Source: Pseudomonadota bacterium
GTDB taxonomy: Bacteria; Pseudomonadota; Gammaproteobacteria; Steroidobacterales; Woeseiaceae
Reading direction: 5' to 3'
NCBI GenBank assembly: GCA_027621915.1
Contig: JAQCAD010000007.1
Coordinates: forward strand, 1-64,000
DNA: 64,000 nucleotides
Part shown: one piece after another, positions 46,374 to 56,408 of the stretch
Position numbering within the stretch: position 1 is the stretch's first letter
How the letters are laid out: the number at the start of each line of letters is the position of its first letter
The notes under the pieces: generated by a model
Database searches by the model: none
What the model was told of the DNA's origin: nothing
What the model saw: the letters and a program-made list of their open reading frames with translations, nothing else
Program-made: the position numbers and the translations under genes

Positions 46374-47954
46374 CTAATATTCCCGGGTTTCTCTGAACTC
46401 GATATCCGGCCAACGTTCCTCGGTCAATGCCAGATTGACTTTACTCGGAGCGATATACACGAGGCTGTCGCTATGGTCGAGCGCAAGATTATCATGCGCT
46501 TTTCGTTTGAATTCCTGCAGAATTTTTACATCGCTGGTTTCGACCCAGCGAGCCGTCGCGACGTTGATTGCTTCGAATTGGCACTCGACTTTGTACTCGT
46601 CTTTCAGACGGTGCGCGACAACATCAAATTGCAGCGGACCGACGGCACCGAGTATCAGGTCATTATTTCGCATCGGCTTGAACAGTTGCGTCGCTCCTTC
46701 CTCGCACAATTGAGCGAGTCCTTTTTGCAGCGCCTTTAGCTTCAGCGGATCCTTTAGTACCGCGCGTTGAAAAATTTCCGGCGCAAAACTTGGGATGCCT
46801 GAAAATTTAAGGTCTTCGCCCTCTGTAAAACTGTCCCCGATATTGATCGTGCCATGATTATGCAGGCCGATTATGTCGCCAGCGAACGCGGAATCGGCAT
46901 GCTGGCGATCTGCCGCCATGAAAGTAATCGCGTCTGCGATTTTCATTTCCTTGCCGGAGCGCATGTGTTTCAGGCGAATGCCTTTCTCGTACTCACCGGA
47001 ACAGATTCGCATGAACGCGATGCGATCGCGATGACCTGGATCCATGTTCGCCTGAATCTTGAAAATAAAACCCGTCATCTCTGCCTCATCCGCCTTCACG
47101 ATTCGCGTGCCGCTTTCTCTCGATCCCGGCGACGGTGCGTACTCGACAAATGCATCAAGTAGCTCACGCACGCCGAAATTTGAAATAGCGGAACCGAACA
47201 GAACAGGTGTCTGCTTCGCCGAAAGGTAGGAATCAACGTCAAGTTCCGGGCAGGCACCTTTAACCAGCGCGATTTCTTCACGAAACCGATCCGCATCATC
47301 ACCAAGAATTTCTGTGGCTTCCGCAGATTCCAGGCCATCAACCGATTCAATGATGGACGCTCTTTGCTTTCCCGAACTTGAATAAACGTAGATGCGATCC
47401 TCCAGAAGATGGTAAACGCCCTTTAACGCCCGACCCATACCGATTGGCCATGTCACGGGCGAACATTCAATGCCAAGCACTGTCTCGATTTCGTCCAGCA
47501 ACTCGACCGGCTCGCGACCCTCACGATCCAGTTTGTTTATGAAGGTCATAATCGGCGTGTCTCGGAGACGACACACTTCCATCAATTTGATAGTCCTTCG
47601 TTCAACACCCTTCGCGCAATCGATCACCATGAGCGCCGAATCCACCGCAGTCAGTGTCCGGTAGGTATCCTCGGAAAAATCTTCGTGTCCAGGCGTGTCG
47701 AGGAGATTTACCACCCGATCCCGGTACGGAAACTGCATTACCGAAGATGTTATCGAGATACCACGTTGCTGTTCGAGCGCCATCCAGTCGGACGTAGCGT
47801 GCCTTGTCGCCTTGCGCCCTTTTACCGTGCCGGCCATATTGATGGCACCACCGAAAAGCAACAGCTTTTCGGTGAGCGTTGTTTTGCCTGCATCGGGATG
47901 AGAAATAATGGCGAACGTGCGCCTCTTGCTCACTTCCTGCTGAATCGTCGACAT
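46374..47954 (-). CDS. prfC: Peptide chain release factor 3
   Basis: A 526-residue translational GTPase. G1 is [12 protein letters not shown], with the family's [16 protein letters not shown] switch I and [14 protein letters not shown]3 is [10 protein letters not shown]4 NKLD. The C-terminal domains ([30 protein letters not shown]) match RF3. RF3 removes RF1/RF2 from the ribosome after peptide release, and also takes part in quality control. Complete. Confidence 0.97.
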   Translation of the reverse strand: MSTIQQEVSKRRTFAIISHPDAGKTTLTEKLLLFGGAINMAGTVKGRKATRHATSDWMALEQQRGISITSSVMQFPYRDRVVNLLDTPGHEDFSEDTYRTLTAVDSALMVIDCAKGVERRTIKLMEVCRLRDTPIMTFINKLDREGREPVELLDEIETVLGIECSPVTWPIGMGRALKGVYHLLEDRIYVYSSSGKQRASIIESVDGLESAEATEILGDDADRFREEIALVKGACPELDVDSYLSAKQTPVLFGSAISNFGVRELLDAFVEYAPSPGSRESGTRIVKADEAEMTGFIFKIQANMDPGHRDRIAFMRICSGEYEKGIRLKHMRSGKEMKIADAITFMAADRQHADSAFAGDIIGLHNHGTINIGDSFTEGEDLKFSGIPSFAPEIFQRAVLKDPLKLKALQKGLAQLCEEGATQLFKPMRNNDLILGAVGPLQFDVVAHRLKDEYKVECQFEAINVATARWVETSDVKILQEFKRKAHDNLALDHSDSLVYIAPSKVNLALTEERWPDIEFRETREY

Positions 47955-48016
47955 GGGATTAATTTTTACTGCGGGTTGGAATTCGCCCGGAGTTTAACGG
48001 TTGGCGGCGTGCCCGG

Positions 48017-48496
48017 CTAGCCGGGATTCTTGTTTAATTGCTTAGAGAACACTGCAGCGTCTTCCCTGCCGTCGTTAGCCTGATAATAGGCAGGCCGGTA
48101 AGCGATATTGCGGAAACCCTTCTTCAGATAAAGGGCAATGGCTTTTTCGTTCGACGGGCGGACCTCAAGGAAAATTTCATTGACTCCATCCCGTCGCGCA
48201 GCGCTGAGAATGTCATCGAGAAGCCGCTCGCCGTATCCCAGTTCGCGATAAAGCGGGTCGATACACAGATTGAGAATATGCGCGTCACCCGCCGCAATCG
48301 AAAGCACACTGTAACCAACAACGGCGCCTTCACGCTCTACGACGGCGCAATGATATCCGGCCAGCAGGCAATCCCGGAAAACCCCATGACTCCAGGGAAA
48401 CTCATAGCTGCGACGCTCGATATCCGACACTTCCGCAACGTCATCGTGAATCATCTCCCTGGTATGTGCGGGTATTTCCCGGATCGGCGTGATCAT
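48017..48496 (-). CDS. rimI: Ribosomal protein S18 alanine N-acetyltransferase
   Basis: About 159 residues, starting at the ATG 48496 that overlaps the UDG stop (ATGA) rather than the upstream codon at 48544. A GNAT fold: VAEVSDIERRSYEFPWSHGVFRDCL at the start, ILNLCIDPLYRELGYGERLLDDIL with the acetyl-CoA loop (RxxGxG variant ELGYGE), and LEVRPSNEKAIALYLKKGFRNIAYRPAYY at the end. These are strong RimI features. Acetylates the N-terminal Ala of S18. Confidence 0.94.
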   Translation of the reverse strand: MITPIREIPAHTREMIHDDVAEVSDIERRSYEFPWSHGVFRDCLLAGYHCAVVEREGAVVGYSVLSIAAGDAHILNLCIDPLYRELGYGERLLDDILSAARRDGVNEIFLEVRPSNEKAIALYLKKGFRNIAYRPAYYQANDGREDAAVFSKQLNKNPG

Positions 48497-49191
48497 TCCC
48501 GTAGCTCTTCCATCACTTGACGCGCAAGACACAGATCCTGCCACGCTTTTCTTTTTTGGGTCGGGCTGCGAAGCAGATAGGCTGGATGATACGTCACGAT
48601 GACTGGTATCCGTCCAGTACCCAGTTGGTGTTTTTGGCCACGCAGGTTTCCCAGCGGGGCATCTGTATTCAGCAAACGCTGGGCGGCAATTCTTCCGACA
48701 GCGAGAATGATTTTCGGCGAGACGAGCTCTATCTGACGATCAAGATGGCTTCGGCAAGACGTCGCCTCATCATTCGCCGGATCCCTGTTGTTCGGCGGAC
48801 GGCACTTCAGGATATTGGCGATAAATACGGAATCGCGGGACAGATTAACTGCACGCAACATTTCATCCAGCAACTTCCCGGCGCGACCAACAAACGGTTC
48901 TCCCCGGCGATCTTCCTCGGCGCCGGGCGCCTCGCCAATGATCATCCAGTCGGCTAACTGGTTGCCGACACCAAAAACAGTCTGTGTGCGTGTTCGATGC
49001 AAAACACAGCGGGTGCAGGCAGCAACTTGCTGACGCAGTTCGCCCCAATCTGGTGCGCCGGAATCAGATGGATCCGCATCGGTCGAATCCTGACTGCCAT
49101 CAGGAAGACCGTGACCTCGCATTGTGTAGACGTCAATTTCGAGCGCTTTCAGGTAAGCGCGACGTCTGGCTTCTGCGGATGTCATTGGCAT
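48493..49191 (-). CDS. Uracil-DNA glycosylase, family 4 (Fe-S)
   Basis: A 232-residue enzyme. Motif A is [26 protein letters not shown], motif B HPAYLLR near the C terminus. Four cysteines for the 4Fe-4S cluster are seen: CTRC (about residue 58), and the pair in [19 protein letters not shown]. It removes uracil from DNA formed by cytosine deamination. Coupled with rimI by an ATGA overlap, a common arrangement. Confidence 0.94.
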   Translation of the reverse strand: MPMTSAEARRRAYLKALEIDVYTMRGHGLPDGSQDSTDADPSDSGAPDWGELRQQVAACTRCVLHRTRTQTVFGVGNQLADWMIIGEAPGAEEDRRGEPFVGRAGKLLDEMLRAVNLSRDSVFIANILKCRPPNNRDPANDEATSCRSHLDRQIELVSPKIILAVGRIAAQRLLNTDAPLGNLRGQKHQLGTGRIPVIVTYHPAYLLRSPTQKRKAWQDLCLARQVMEELRE

Positions 49192-49247
49192 CTTCGATTT
49201 CGACAGGCGATCAACCTGATTCCTTGGTCAGTTGATTTCTATTAAAA

Positions 49248-49874
49248 TCACGGGTGAGGCAATTTCGCCAGCACATCCACGCCCGCGAATACCTTCTGGC
49301 CTTCCTTGACCAAAAGGCGGCTATTGATGGGCAATTGTACTTCGGCGATACGGGTCATGCGCAAATACGCACACCGCTGACCTTGCCCTATCCGATCGCC
49401 GTATCCAGGAAACGCCAGTGGCGCCAGACCGAACCGATGGCCGTGAAACTGGAGAACCACATCATCACCCTCATCAGTACGAACCCATAGGCCGCTGCAC
49501 GCCCCGACCTCAGCGCCATCAAGCAGGGTACCTCGAAAATCCATGATCTTTCCCTCGACCGGGCATCGGGCAGAGTATGCGCCCAGGCTTTTTACGCGAA
49601 TAAAAATCCTGTGCGCATCACCGCTCAATGCACCATTGGCAGTCAGGCTGACTTCAACAACCGTACCGTCAACGGGACTGACCACTCCGAGTGGGACTGC
49701 AGGAATAATCCTTCGGGGATCACGAAATACCAGTAACAGCCAGGCAAGAATAACGCCCGGTACAATTGCGTACTCGTACCCAATCAATTGCCAGCATGCG
49801 ACGGTGGCGACCAGCGCAAGAAACAGGAGTGGTATGCCCTCCTTGGCTACAAATGGAATACGCCTGCCCTTCAA
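49248..49874 (-). CDS. Phosphatidylserine decarboxylase-like membrane protein lacking catalytic residues
   Basis: A 208-residue protein with two N-terminal helices (about residues 12-30 and 34-50) and a PSD-type beta domain (VSPVDGTVVEVS, CPVEGKIMDFRG, VKEGQKVFAGVDVLAKL). This is the short PSD form also found in archaea and many bacteria. The Asp in SPVDG is kept, but where active relatives have D-V-H-V-N-R the sequence has L-G-A-Y-S-A-R, so the His is gone, and the FGS self-cleavage site near residue 183 reads as MTR in the best alignment. So it probably cannot form the pyruvoyl group and may be a pseudoenzyme or lipid-binding protein. Alone between the UDG gene and divergent proS. Confidence 0.7.
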   Translation of the reverse strand: MKGRRIPFVAKEGIPLLFLALVATVACWQLIGYEYAIVPGVILAWLLLVFRDPRRIIPAVPLGVVSPVDGTVVEVSLTANGALSGDAHRIFIRVKSLGAYSARCPVEGKIMDFRGTLLDGAEVGACSGLWVRTDEGDDVVLQFHGHRFGLAPLAFPGYGDRIGQGQRCAYLRMTRIAEVQLPINSRLLVKEGQKVFAGVDVLAKLPHP

Positions 49875-50006
49875 ACCGACCAGTCCCTATACTTTTCGCG
49901 CGAGATACCGCAGAAATTTTCTTGACGTCACCGGAATGGGCCGCAAGCATAAAGTCTCGTGTAGAATACGCCCGCCACCGCCACCGCAATCGGGATCAGA
50001 CTATAC

Positions 50007-51731
50007 ATGCGTTTCACGAAGTTTGGACTAACTACTTTACGAGATACTCCCTCGGAAGCCGAAATTGTCAGCCACCAGCTGATGCTAAGAGCAGGCCTCA
50101 TCCGCCGACTTGCCTCAGGGCTGTTCACGTGGATGCCGATGGGGCTGCGAATCCTTCGTAAGGTCGAAACAATTATCCGTGAGGAGATGAATAAAGCCGG
50201 GGCGCTGGAGCTGCTGATGCCTGCGGTACAACCGGCAGAGTTATGGCAGGAGTCGGGACGATGGGATAAGTACGGCCATTTGCTGTTGCGCATGAAAGAT
50301 CGGCATGAACGCGAATATTGCTTCGGCCCGACACACGAAGAAGTCATTACCGATATCGCCAGACGCGAACTGCGTAGCTACAAACAACTGCCTGTTAATT
50401 TTTATCAGATCCAGACGAAGTTTCGCGACGAAATCAGGCCGCGCTTTGGCGTCATGCGAGCGCGTGAGTTTTCGATGAAAGATGCGTACTCCTTTCACGT
50501 CGATCAGGCTTCGCTCGAGGAAGGCTATCAAGTCATGCACGAGGCCTACACGGCGATATTCAACCGCCTCGGCCTCGAATTCCGTGTTGTTGACGCAGAC
50601 AGCGGCGAAATTGGTGGCAGCCGGTCACAAGAGTTCCACGTACTGGCCGATTCGGGTGAAGACGCGATTGCCTGGAGTGACGACGATGATTTCGCTTCCA
50701 ACGTTGAAACCGCCGCGACACTCCGACCGAATGGCAAACCTGCGGCACCGACACTGCAAATGGAAAGAATCAGTACACCGAACACGCGAACGATTGAGGA
50801 TCTGACGACGCTTTTGAAGGTCAATTCTTCACAAACGCTCAAGACATTGATCGTCGAGGGCGACGACCAACCTGTTGCGCTGATCCTGCGGGGTGATCAC
50901 GAACTCAATGCGATCAAAGCAGCCAGACTCGAAGGAGTCGCCGCGCCATTGACGATGGCGGACCCGGCGGCGATTCGTATGGCAACTGGTTGTGAACCTG
51001 GATTCGTTGGACCAATTGGCCTTGATATTCCGATTTATTTTGACCATGCAACCAGCGCGATGTCAGATTTCGTTTGCGGCGCAAACGAAATCGACACGCA
51101 CCTGACCGGAGTGAACTTCGGACGCGACATCGATACGCCGCAGACTGTCGACATCAGGAATGTTATTGAAGGCGATCCCAGCCCCGGTGGCAAAGGCACG
51201 CTCAGTATCGCCCGCGGTATAGAGGTCGGCCATATTTTCCAGCTGGGCACGGCCTATTCTGCGGCCATGAATGCAACAGTGCAGGACCAGGATGGTAAAG
51301 ATGTTGTGATGGCGATGGGCTGCTACGGAATCGGGGTAACTCGAATAATCGGCGCGGCCATCGAACAGAACCACGATGAGCGCGGCATCATCTGGCCGGA
51401 ACCACTGGCGCCTTTCGACGTTGTGCTGATACCGATCAATATGCACCGGTCCGATACATTGCGCGAAGCCGCGGAAGTGCTTTATACAGAACTCCAGGAA
51501 CGTGGCCTCGAAGTTCTCTTCGACGACCGCGACGCGAGGCCTGGTGTGAAGTTTGCCGATGCGGAATTGATCGGCATTCCACATCGACTCGTTATCAGCG
51601 ATAGAGGCCTCGAGGCCGGGGAGTTAGAGTATCGACATCGACGGGACGACGACTCGCGTGTGATGAAACGTGATGACGCTCTCAATTTGCTATTTGGGTC
51701 AACGTTAAAGTTACAATCCGCCGATTCCTGA
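50007..51731 (+). CDS. proS: Prolyl-tRNA synthetase (bacterial type)
   Basis: A 574-residue class II synthetase. Motif 1 is around [17 protein letters not shown], motif 2 around [25 protein letters not shown], and motif 3 around ATMGCYGIG-like [13 protein letters not shown]. An insertion (INS) editing domain occupies about residues 225-400, the mark of the long bacterial form, which clears Ala-tRNA-Pro. C-terminal anticodon-binding domain contains [21 protein letters not shown]. Complete. Confidence 0.97.
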   Translation: MRFTKFGLTTLRDTPSEAEIVSHQLMLRAGLIRRLASGLFTWMPMGLRILRKVETIIREEMNKAGALELLMPAVQPAELWQESGRWDKYGHLLLRMKDRHEREYCFGPTHEEVITDIARRELRSYKQLPVNFYQIQTKFRDEIRPRFGVMRAREFSMKDAYSFHVDQASLEEGYQVMHEAYTAIFNRLGLEFRVVDADSGEIGGSRSQEFHVLADSGEDAIAWSDDDDFASNVETAATLRPNGKPAAPTLQMERISTPNTRTIEDLTTLLKVNSSQTLKTLIVEGDDQPVALILRGDHELNAIKAARLEGVAAPLTMADPAAIRMATGCEPGFVGPIGLDIPIYFDHATSAMSDFVCGANEIDTHLTGVNFGRDIDTPQTVDIRNVIEGDPSPGGKGTLSIARGIEVGHIFQLGTAYSAAMNATVQDQDGKDVVMAMGCYGIGVTRIIGAAIEQNHDERGIIWPEPLAPFDVVLIPINMHRSDTLREAAEVLYTELQERGLEVLFDDRDARPGVKFADAELIGIPHRLVISDRGLEAGELEYRHRRDDDSRVMKRDDALNLLFGSTLKLQSADS

Positions 51732-51757
51732 CAGGCTGCTTCTCACCGGATGAATGA

Positions 51758-52324
51758 ATGCGACTCCCGTTTTTAACCGCCGCATTGCTGCTTGCGTTGC
51801 TGCCACACGAAGTGCATTCGCAGGATGCACCGGATCCTGATCTCGTTGCGCTGCTACGCATTGCGGCCAGCGAAGTCGACAGTTTTCCGGATCATTTCGA
51901 TGCACAGGTCTGGCTCACCGACATGTCGGCAAGACTGGCCAGGCAGGTGAAGAATCCTGGGGAAAGGATTGAGATCCTGCAGCGCGTTCATCGGGAAGCG
52001 ACTCGCGCGGGACTCCCTCCCGAACTGGTTCTCGCTGTCATAGACGTGGAAAGTAATTTTGATCGCTTCGCGATTTCCGGTGCCGGTGCTCGCGGCCTGA
52101 TGCAAATCATGCCGTTTTGGCTGAACGAGATCGGACGCCCTGACGATAATCTGATGCAGATCGAAACGAATCTGCGCTTCGGCTGCACGATTCTCAAGTA
52201 TTACCTGGATCTGGAGAAGGGCAATATTCCCCGCGCCCTTGGTCGTTACAATGGCAGCCTTGGCAAAAGAAAATATCCGAACAAGGTGCTCGATAAACTT
52301 CGGCTTAAATGGTTTCGGGCCTGA
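51758..52324 (+). CDS. Lytic transglycosylase (SLT domain), exported
   Basis: A 188-residue protein with a signal peptide (residues 1-22, ending EVHSQ). The SLT lysozyme-like domain covers about residues 85-185: the catalytic Glu is in LVLAVIDVESNFDRFAIS, then GARGLMQIMPFW, NLRFGCTILKYYLD and ALGRYNGS. It cleaves the glycan strand with 1,6-anhydro ring formation in the periplasm. A short stand-alone transglycosylase 26 bp after proS. It ends 8 bp from the convergent acylphosphatase. Confidence 0.92.
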   Translation: MRLPFLTAALLLALLPHEVHSQDAPDPDLVALLRIAASEVDSFPDHFDAQVWLTDMSARLARQVKNPGERIEILQRVHREATRAGLPPELVLAVIDVESNFDRFAISGAGARGLMQIMPFWLNEIGRPDDNLMQIETNLRFGCTILKYYLDLEKGNIPRALGRYNGSLGKRKYPNKVLDKLRLKWFRA

Positions 52325-52332
52325 GCTAACCG

Positions 52333-52608
52333 TTACTCAAGACGCCGGCCCAGACTGAAGTCTTCTGGGTTCGAGCAACTTACGTCAATTGATTTTACGG
52401 CGGTAACCGATGCGAGTCTCGGTCCCTTTCGCAACCATTCACCCAACTGCTTGATTGCGACGGCCGAACCACAAGCCCGTACCTCCACACTGCCGTCTGG
52501 CATGTTAATGGCGTGTCCTTTCAGATCCATTGATTCGGCAATATCGCGCGTACTGGCACGGAAGAAAACGCCCTGCACTTTGCCGGTTACAACGAATAGC
52601 TGACACAA
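52333..52608 (-). CDS. acyP: Acylphosphatase
   Basis: A 91-residue acylphosphatase from a TTG start. The active-site loop is VTGKVQGVFFRASTRD with the Arg (about residue 18), and the catalytic Asn lies in HAINMPDGSVEV (about residue 36). It hydrolyses carboxyl-phosphate bonds of small acyl phosphates such as 1,3-bisphosphoglycerate or carbamoyl phosphate. The final strand (FSLGRRLE) is slightly atypical but the length is normal. Confidence 0.93.
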   Translation of the reverse strand: MCQLFVVTGKVQGVFFRASTRDIAESMDLKGHAINMPDGSVEVRACGSAVAIKQLGEWLRKGPRLASVTAVKSIDVSCSNPEDFSLGRRLE

Positions 52609-52632
52609 CTCAGGAATTTCCGAAATATCGAA

Positions 52633-52980
52633 TTACGGCTGCGGATCGTCCAGGTCAACACTTTCGGCATTTTCCAGTGCGTCAATGGCGCGGTTTTTAG
52701 CCTGGATGGCATCACTACGTGCCTGAGCATACGAACGCTCAGAAAGTTTACGTTGCGCACTGTCCAGATAGGACTGCGCTGCCCGCATGTCATCCGGTGC
52801 AAGGAGTTCAGCACCGGCCTGTCGCGCAACTGCGATGGCCTGACGGGCGTCGCTCATTTCCTGTACAGGCGGACCAGTTTCGCAGGCGGCCAGGCCTGCC
52901 AGCACCAGCAGCAACAGGACTCTGCGCAAGAAGTCGCCCACCCGACACACGAATTTTTCGATTATGTTTTTCACGCGCAC
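52633..52980 (-). CDS. DUF4398 lipoprotein
   Basis: A 115-residue lipoprotein: signal with VLAGLAAC (Cys at about residue 33), then a helical domain with SDARQAIAVARQAGAELLAPDDMRAAQSYLD (in parts) and a repeat-like KNRAIDALENAE. The DARxAIxxAxxAGAExxAPxxxxxAxxxL pattern is DUF4398, a helical envelope domain often found in OmpA-linked lipoproteins. Function unknown; 24 bp upstream of acyP on the same strand. Confidence 0.88.
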   Translation of the reverse strand: MRVKNIIEKFVCRVGDFLRRVLLLLVLAGLAACETGPPVQEMSDARQAIAVARQAGAELLAPDDMRAAQSYLDSAQRKLSERSYAQARSDAIQAKNRAIDALENAESVDLDDPQP

Positions 52981-53100
52981 GACAGAAAGCTAGCAAGGGC
53001 CGATACGGGTCGTCAAGCAGTGCTTTTCAGACTGACTGACGCGTTGTCTGCTGCTAGAGTTACCGGGTCGCCGGAAATGATCAGGAAACAGCGAGATCTG

Positions 53101-53463
53101 ATGAGAATTACCATTTATCACAACCCGGGATGCTCCAAGTCAATGAAAACATTAACATTATTAGAGTCCCATAATATTGCTCCGACAATCGTTGAGTATC
53201 TGTCGGCACCGCCGGACGCGGCTACGCTCCTGCGTTTGGCTAAATTGCTCGACGTACCGCTTGCCAGCCTCCTGCGGCGTGGGGAAGCGGCCTATCAAGA
53301 TGCAGTAAATGCGATCCCGCTGCACGACGATCGATCTCTCGCCGAGTGGCTGCATGAACATCCAAGCGTGCTTGAACGACCGATCGTTGTGAATGAGGAA
53401 AGAAATTGCGCGGTCGTTGGCCGGCCGCCGGAAAATGTACTGAGCCTTTTGCACGATGACTGA
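53101..53463 (+). CDS. Arsenate reductase ArsC-like (glutaredoxin-linked family)
   Basis: About 120 residues from ATG 53101; the longer upstream frame is a shadow of the neighbouring lipoprotein. The catalytic Cys lies in NPGCSKSMKTL (Cys near residue 10), and the arginines of the family are in LLRRGEAAY, RPIVVN and VVGRPPENVL. Both the ArsC arsenate reductases and the related YffB/Spx-type proteins share this fold; the RPIVV and GRPPE signature favours ArsC. Ends 8 bp inside the flavoprotein gene, so they are probably co-transcribed. Confidence 0.88.
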   Translation: MRITIYHNPGCSKSMKTLTLLESHNIAPTIVEYLSAPPDAATLLRLAKLLDVPLASLLRRGEAAYQDAVNAIPLHDDRSLAEWLHEHPSVLERPIVVNEERNCAVVGRPPENVLSLLHDD

Positions 53464-54055
53464 GATACTCGTTTTGTACTATTCCCGCACCGGTGCTGTG
53501 GAGGCACTGGCACGAGAGGTGTGTCGCGGCATCGATGCAGTGAACGATGTCGAAGCGCGATTGAGAACGGTGCCGCCCGTATCTGCGATTACAGAAGCCA
53601 CTGCAGACACGATTCCTTCCGCGGGACCGCCGTACGTCACCCATGCAGACCTCAATGAGTGTGACGGTCTCGTTATGGGCAGCCCAACCCGTTTCGGCAA
53701 CATGGCCGCACCGCTGAAGTATTTTCTCGACAGCACGGGTAGCGAGTGGCTCGGCGGAACGCTAAGTGGAAAACCTGCCGGCGTTTTTACCTCCACATCC
53801 ACGCTTCATGGTGGACAGGAAAGCACGCTGTTAACTATGGCCCTGCCATTAATTCATCATGGAATGTTGCTGGTCGGAATTCCCTACACCGAACCGGAAT
53901 TATCCACGACGACGACTGGTGGCTCGCCGTATGGGGCCAGTCATGTCAGCTGGAACAGGGACACTGACGGATTGTCAGCGGAAGAAAAAAAACTGGCGCA
54001 GGCGCTTGGAAAACGAGTTGCGCAGATCGCGGTCAAGCTCAGGGCGGTCAGGTGA
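53456..54055 (+). CDS. wrbA: NAD(P)H:quinone oxidoreductase, WrbA-like flavoprotein
   Basis: A 199-residue flavodoxin-like enzyme. The FMN phosphate loop is YYSRTGAVEALAREV (about residue 8), followed by GSPTRFGNMAAPLKYFLDSTG and the WrbA signature FTSTSTLHGGQESTLLTMALPLIHHGML (in segments) and GSPYGASH. These are the usual WrbA FMN contacts. Reduces quinones with two electrons and limits oxidative stress. Overlaps the arsC-like gene by 8 bp and the convergent hda gene by 8 bp. Confidence 0.94.
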   Translation: MTEILVLYYSRTGAVEALAREVCRGIDAVNDVEARLRTVPPVSAITEATADTIPSAGPPYVTHADLNECDGLVMGSPTRFGNMAAPLKYFLDSTGSEWLGGTLSGKPAGVFTSTSTLHGGQESTLLTMALPLIHHGMLLVGIPYTEPELSTTTTGGSPYGASHVSWNRDTDGLSAEEKKLAQALGKRVAQIAVKLRAVR

Positions 54056-54731
54056 TTTCTAACACCTCTTTGACGAACGGTATCGTCAGTTTTCTCTTGG
54101 CGATCATCGCCTCCGCGTCGAGTTTATCCAGCATTGCATAAAGACTCGCCATGTCGCGAGGACTCCTGTTGAGCAAAAATCCCGCCGTTTCCGTTGGCAT
54201 TTCGAGGCCCCGGTGTCGCGCGCGCAGCTGCAGCGCTTCGATCCGCTGCGATTCCTCCAGCGAATGAAGATTGAATGTTGGTAATCGCGAAAAGCGGCTG
54301 GTCAGGTCAGCCAGGCCAAATCCACAATCACGCGGCGCTGAAGCCGCAGAACAAATGAGCACGCCTCCCGATTCGATCAATGAGTTGTACAGGCTGAACA
54401 GCGCCAGTTCCCAGTCTGAATCACCGCTAACCGCATCAACATCGTCGATGCAGATAAATTGCCGAATGGCCATCCCTTCGAGGATCGTCGGATCTGCAGT
54501 GACAAAATCAGCCAGCGGCAGAAATTGCGCCTGGTCCCCGGCTCGTTCACAAACCGCCTGCAGCAAATGGGTCTTTCCGGTCGCATGCGCACCACGAATC
54601 CAGCCACCCGGGCTATTCGCCGTCGCTACGGTACGTTCGAGAAACGCAACCAGCGCCTCGTTGCCGATGGGCAGGAAACTCTCAAATACGGCGTGATCCT
54701 GAAGTTTTAATGGCAGTACCAGCTGACTCAA
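54048..54731 (-). CDS. hda: DnaA regulatory inactivator Hda
   Basis: A 227-residue AAA+ protein like DnaA domain III. The N terminus QLVLPLKLQ is the clamp-binding motif. Walker A GAHATGKTHLLQAV, Walker B IDDVDAVSGDSDWELALFSLYNSLIESG (in parts), SRFSRLPTF and the C-terminal RSPRDMASLYAMLDKLD match Hda. It switches off DnaA by stimulating ATP hydrolysis when joined to the sliding clamp. Downstream of the permease gene with an ATGA overlap. Confidence 0.94.
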   Translation of the reverse strand: MSQLVLPLKLQDHAVFESFLPIGNEALVAFLERTVATANSPGGWIRGAHATGKTHLLQAVCERAGDQAQFLPLADFVTADPTILEGMAIRQFICIDDVDAVSGDSDWELALFSLYNSLIESGGVLICSAASAPRDCGFGLADLTSRFSRLPTFNLHSLEESQRIEALQLRARHRGLEMPTETAGFLLNRSPRDMASLYAMLDKLDAEAMIAKRKLTIPFVKEVLEIT

Positions 54732-55837
54732 GATTCGACATCCGGTCGAGAATCTTTATGGCCCGCATTCCCGGATCCAGCATCCATGTCGAAGAATGGG
54801 GGATGCTCCGCAAGGTATGTGGCATAGGTGAAGCGAACCAGCACAGACAAGACGGCTGCCGCGGGTAGAGCCAGCAGGATGCCAAAAAATCCGAACAACT
54901 GTCCTCCTGCGGCAACCGCAAATATCACCAGGACGGGGTGCAGGCCGATTCGATCACCAACCAGTTTTGGCGTCAGAACGGATCCTTCAATCATCTGTGC
55001 TATCGAAAATGTCGCAATGACACCGGCAAGATGTAGTAACGGACTCGGCTCAAGCACTACAGTAAGCCCGGCCAGTGCGATTCCGAACACGAAACCCAGG
55101 TATGGAACAAAACTCACCAGCCCGGCCACTACGCCGATAGCGATCGCGAACTTCACGCCGACAATGGTGAGACCTAACGAGTAGATTACCGCAAGCGCGA
55201 ACATGACCATTATTTGGCCGCGGAGAAATGCACCGAGCACCTCATCGGTCTCGCGCGCCAGTCGGAGCACTGTTGCACGCTGTCGACCAGGAATCAGCGC
55301 CGAAATTTTTCTGCGAATGGGATCCCAGTCGCGCAACAGGTAGAACGTCAGGATAGGAATCAGGAAAAAACTGATTACAGCAGTTGCAAGCGCCCCGCCC
55401 GATCGACCCAACGACAAAAACAGCGTGGTAGCCCAACTGCCCGCCATATCGCTGTATCGAGCGATAAACGCGCCGAGCCCTATCTGCTCACCGGACTCAA
55501 CGCCGAGAAATTCCGTAATCGTCGGTAGCCATACCTGCTCGGCCCGCGTAACGATATCCGGCAAAGCAGATAAAAATGCGGATACCTGCGCGGTGATAAG
55601 CGGCACCACCAGCAGGACCAGCAGGCCAAGGCCCGCGAAAGTTAAAAGAAAGACGATAATCACCGCGACGGTACGCGGGAGTTTCAGCTTTTGCAGGCGA
55701 TCTGCCAGCGGGTCGCCGATATATGCGAGCAATGCAGCCGCAACGAATGGCGTCAGCACAGGAGCAAGCAACCACAGCACCCATCCGATCAAGGCGATCG
55801 CAATCATCCAACTGTTACGAAAACTATTGCCGGTCAT
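54728..55837 (-). CDS. AI-2E transporter family permease (PerM type)
   Basis: A 369-residue membrane protein with about seven or eight helices, including the pair LWLLAPVLTPFVAAALLAYIGDPLADRLQ (in segments) and the conserved FVPYLGFVFGIALAG and KLVGDRIGLHPVLVIFAV. These features identify the AI-2E/PerM family, whose members include the AI-2 exporter TqsA. A role in signalling or in sodium/proton exchange is not known here. In Gammaproteobacteria it often precedes hda, as here. Confidence 0.92.
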   Translation of the reverse strand: MTGNSFRNSWMIAIALIGWVLWLLAPVLTPFVAAALLAYIGDPLADRLQKLKLPRTVAVIIVFLLTFAGLGLLVLLVVPLITAQVSAFLSALPDIVTRAEQVWLPTITEFLGVESGEQIGLGAFIARYSDMAGSWATTLFLSLGRSGGALATAVISFFLIPILTFYLLRDWDPIRRKISALIPGRQRATVLRLARETDEVLGAFLRGQIMVMFALAVIYSLGLTIVGVKFAIAIGVVAGLVSFVPYLGFVFGIALAGLTVVLEPSPLLHLAGVIATFSIAQMIEGSVLTPKLVGDRIGLHPVLVIFAVAAGGQLFGFFGILLALPAAAVLSVLVRFTYATYLAEHPPFFDMDAGSGNAGHKDSRPDVES

Positions 55838-56404
55838 CTACGCCGCATCCCCTGATTGTTCAGTTTGTGCCCTGGCACGTCTTGCCCATGACCACACATA
55901 GTCGATTCCGCTAATGACAATTGTTACAACCACGCTCGCACCAATAATCGTAATCGCGATCTGATCCGGCCAGCCGTAGCCCGCACGGCTGAGCACAAAA
56001 ACCACGAACAACAGTTGCAACGCAGTATTAATCTTGCTTATGCGGGTTGGTTCACCTTCTATTGGCTTTATGAAAAAGTTGTAGATCGTGGCACCGCCAA
56101 CGATCACCACGTCTCTGACAATTACCAGAACCGCGAGCCAAACGGGGATCAATCCCGCAATGACAAGCATGATAAACGTGCCACCAACCAGTAACTTGTC
56201 AGCCACCGGATCGAGTAACGCGCCTACCCGTGTATGCCAGTCAAATCGTTTGGCAAGCAACCCGTCGAGACCGTCCGAAAATCCCGCCACGAAAAACAAA
56301 ATGAGTGCCAGCCCATATCGGCCCTGCCCGATATACAGGAGGATCGGCGCAATCATGGCGATGCGCATCAGCGAAATGGCGTTTGGCAGCCAGCGCAGTG
56401 ACAT
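55838..56404 (-). CDS. CDP-alcohol phosphatidyltransferase (PgsA-like)
   Basis: About 188 residues from the ATG at 56404, preceded by AGGACA at good spacing; the longer frame overlaps the neighbour. Five or six helices surround the active-site motif DGLLAKRFDWHTRVGALLDPVAD, which fits DG-x2-A[RK]-x8-G-x3-D-x3-D of the family. The enzyme moves phosphatidyl from CDP-diacylglycerol to an alcohol such as glycerol-3-phosphate. The substrate is uncertain; the layout upstream of hda and beside DUF2066 suggests PgsA. Confidence 0.85.
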   Translation of the reverse strand: MSLRWLPNAISLMRIAMIAPILLYIGQGRYGLALILFFVAGFSDGLDGLLAKRFDWHTRVGALLDPVADKLLVGGTFIMLVIAGLIPVWLAVLVIVRDVVIVGGATIYNFFIKPIEGEPTRISKINTALQLLFVVFVLSRAGYGWPDQIAITIIGASVVVTIVISGIDYVWSWARRARAQTEQSGDAA

Positions 56405-56408
56405 CAGT

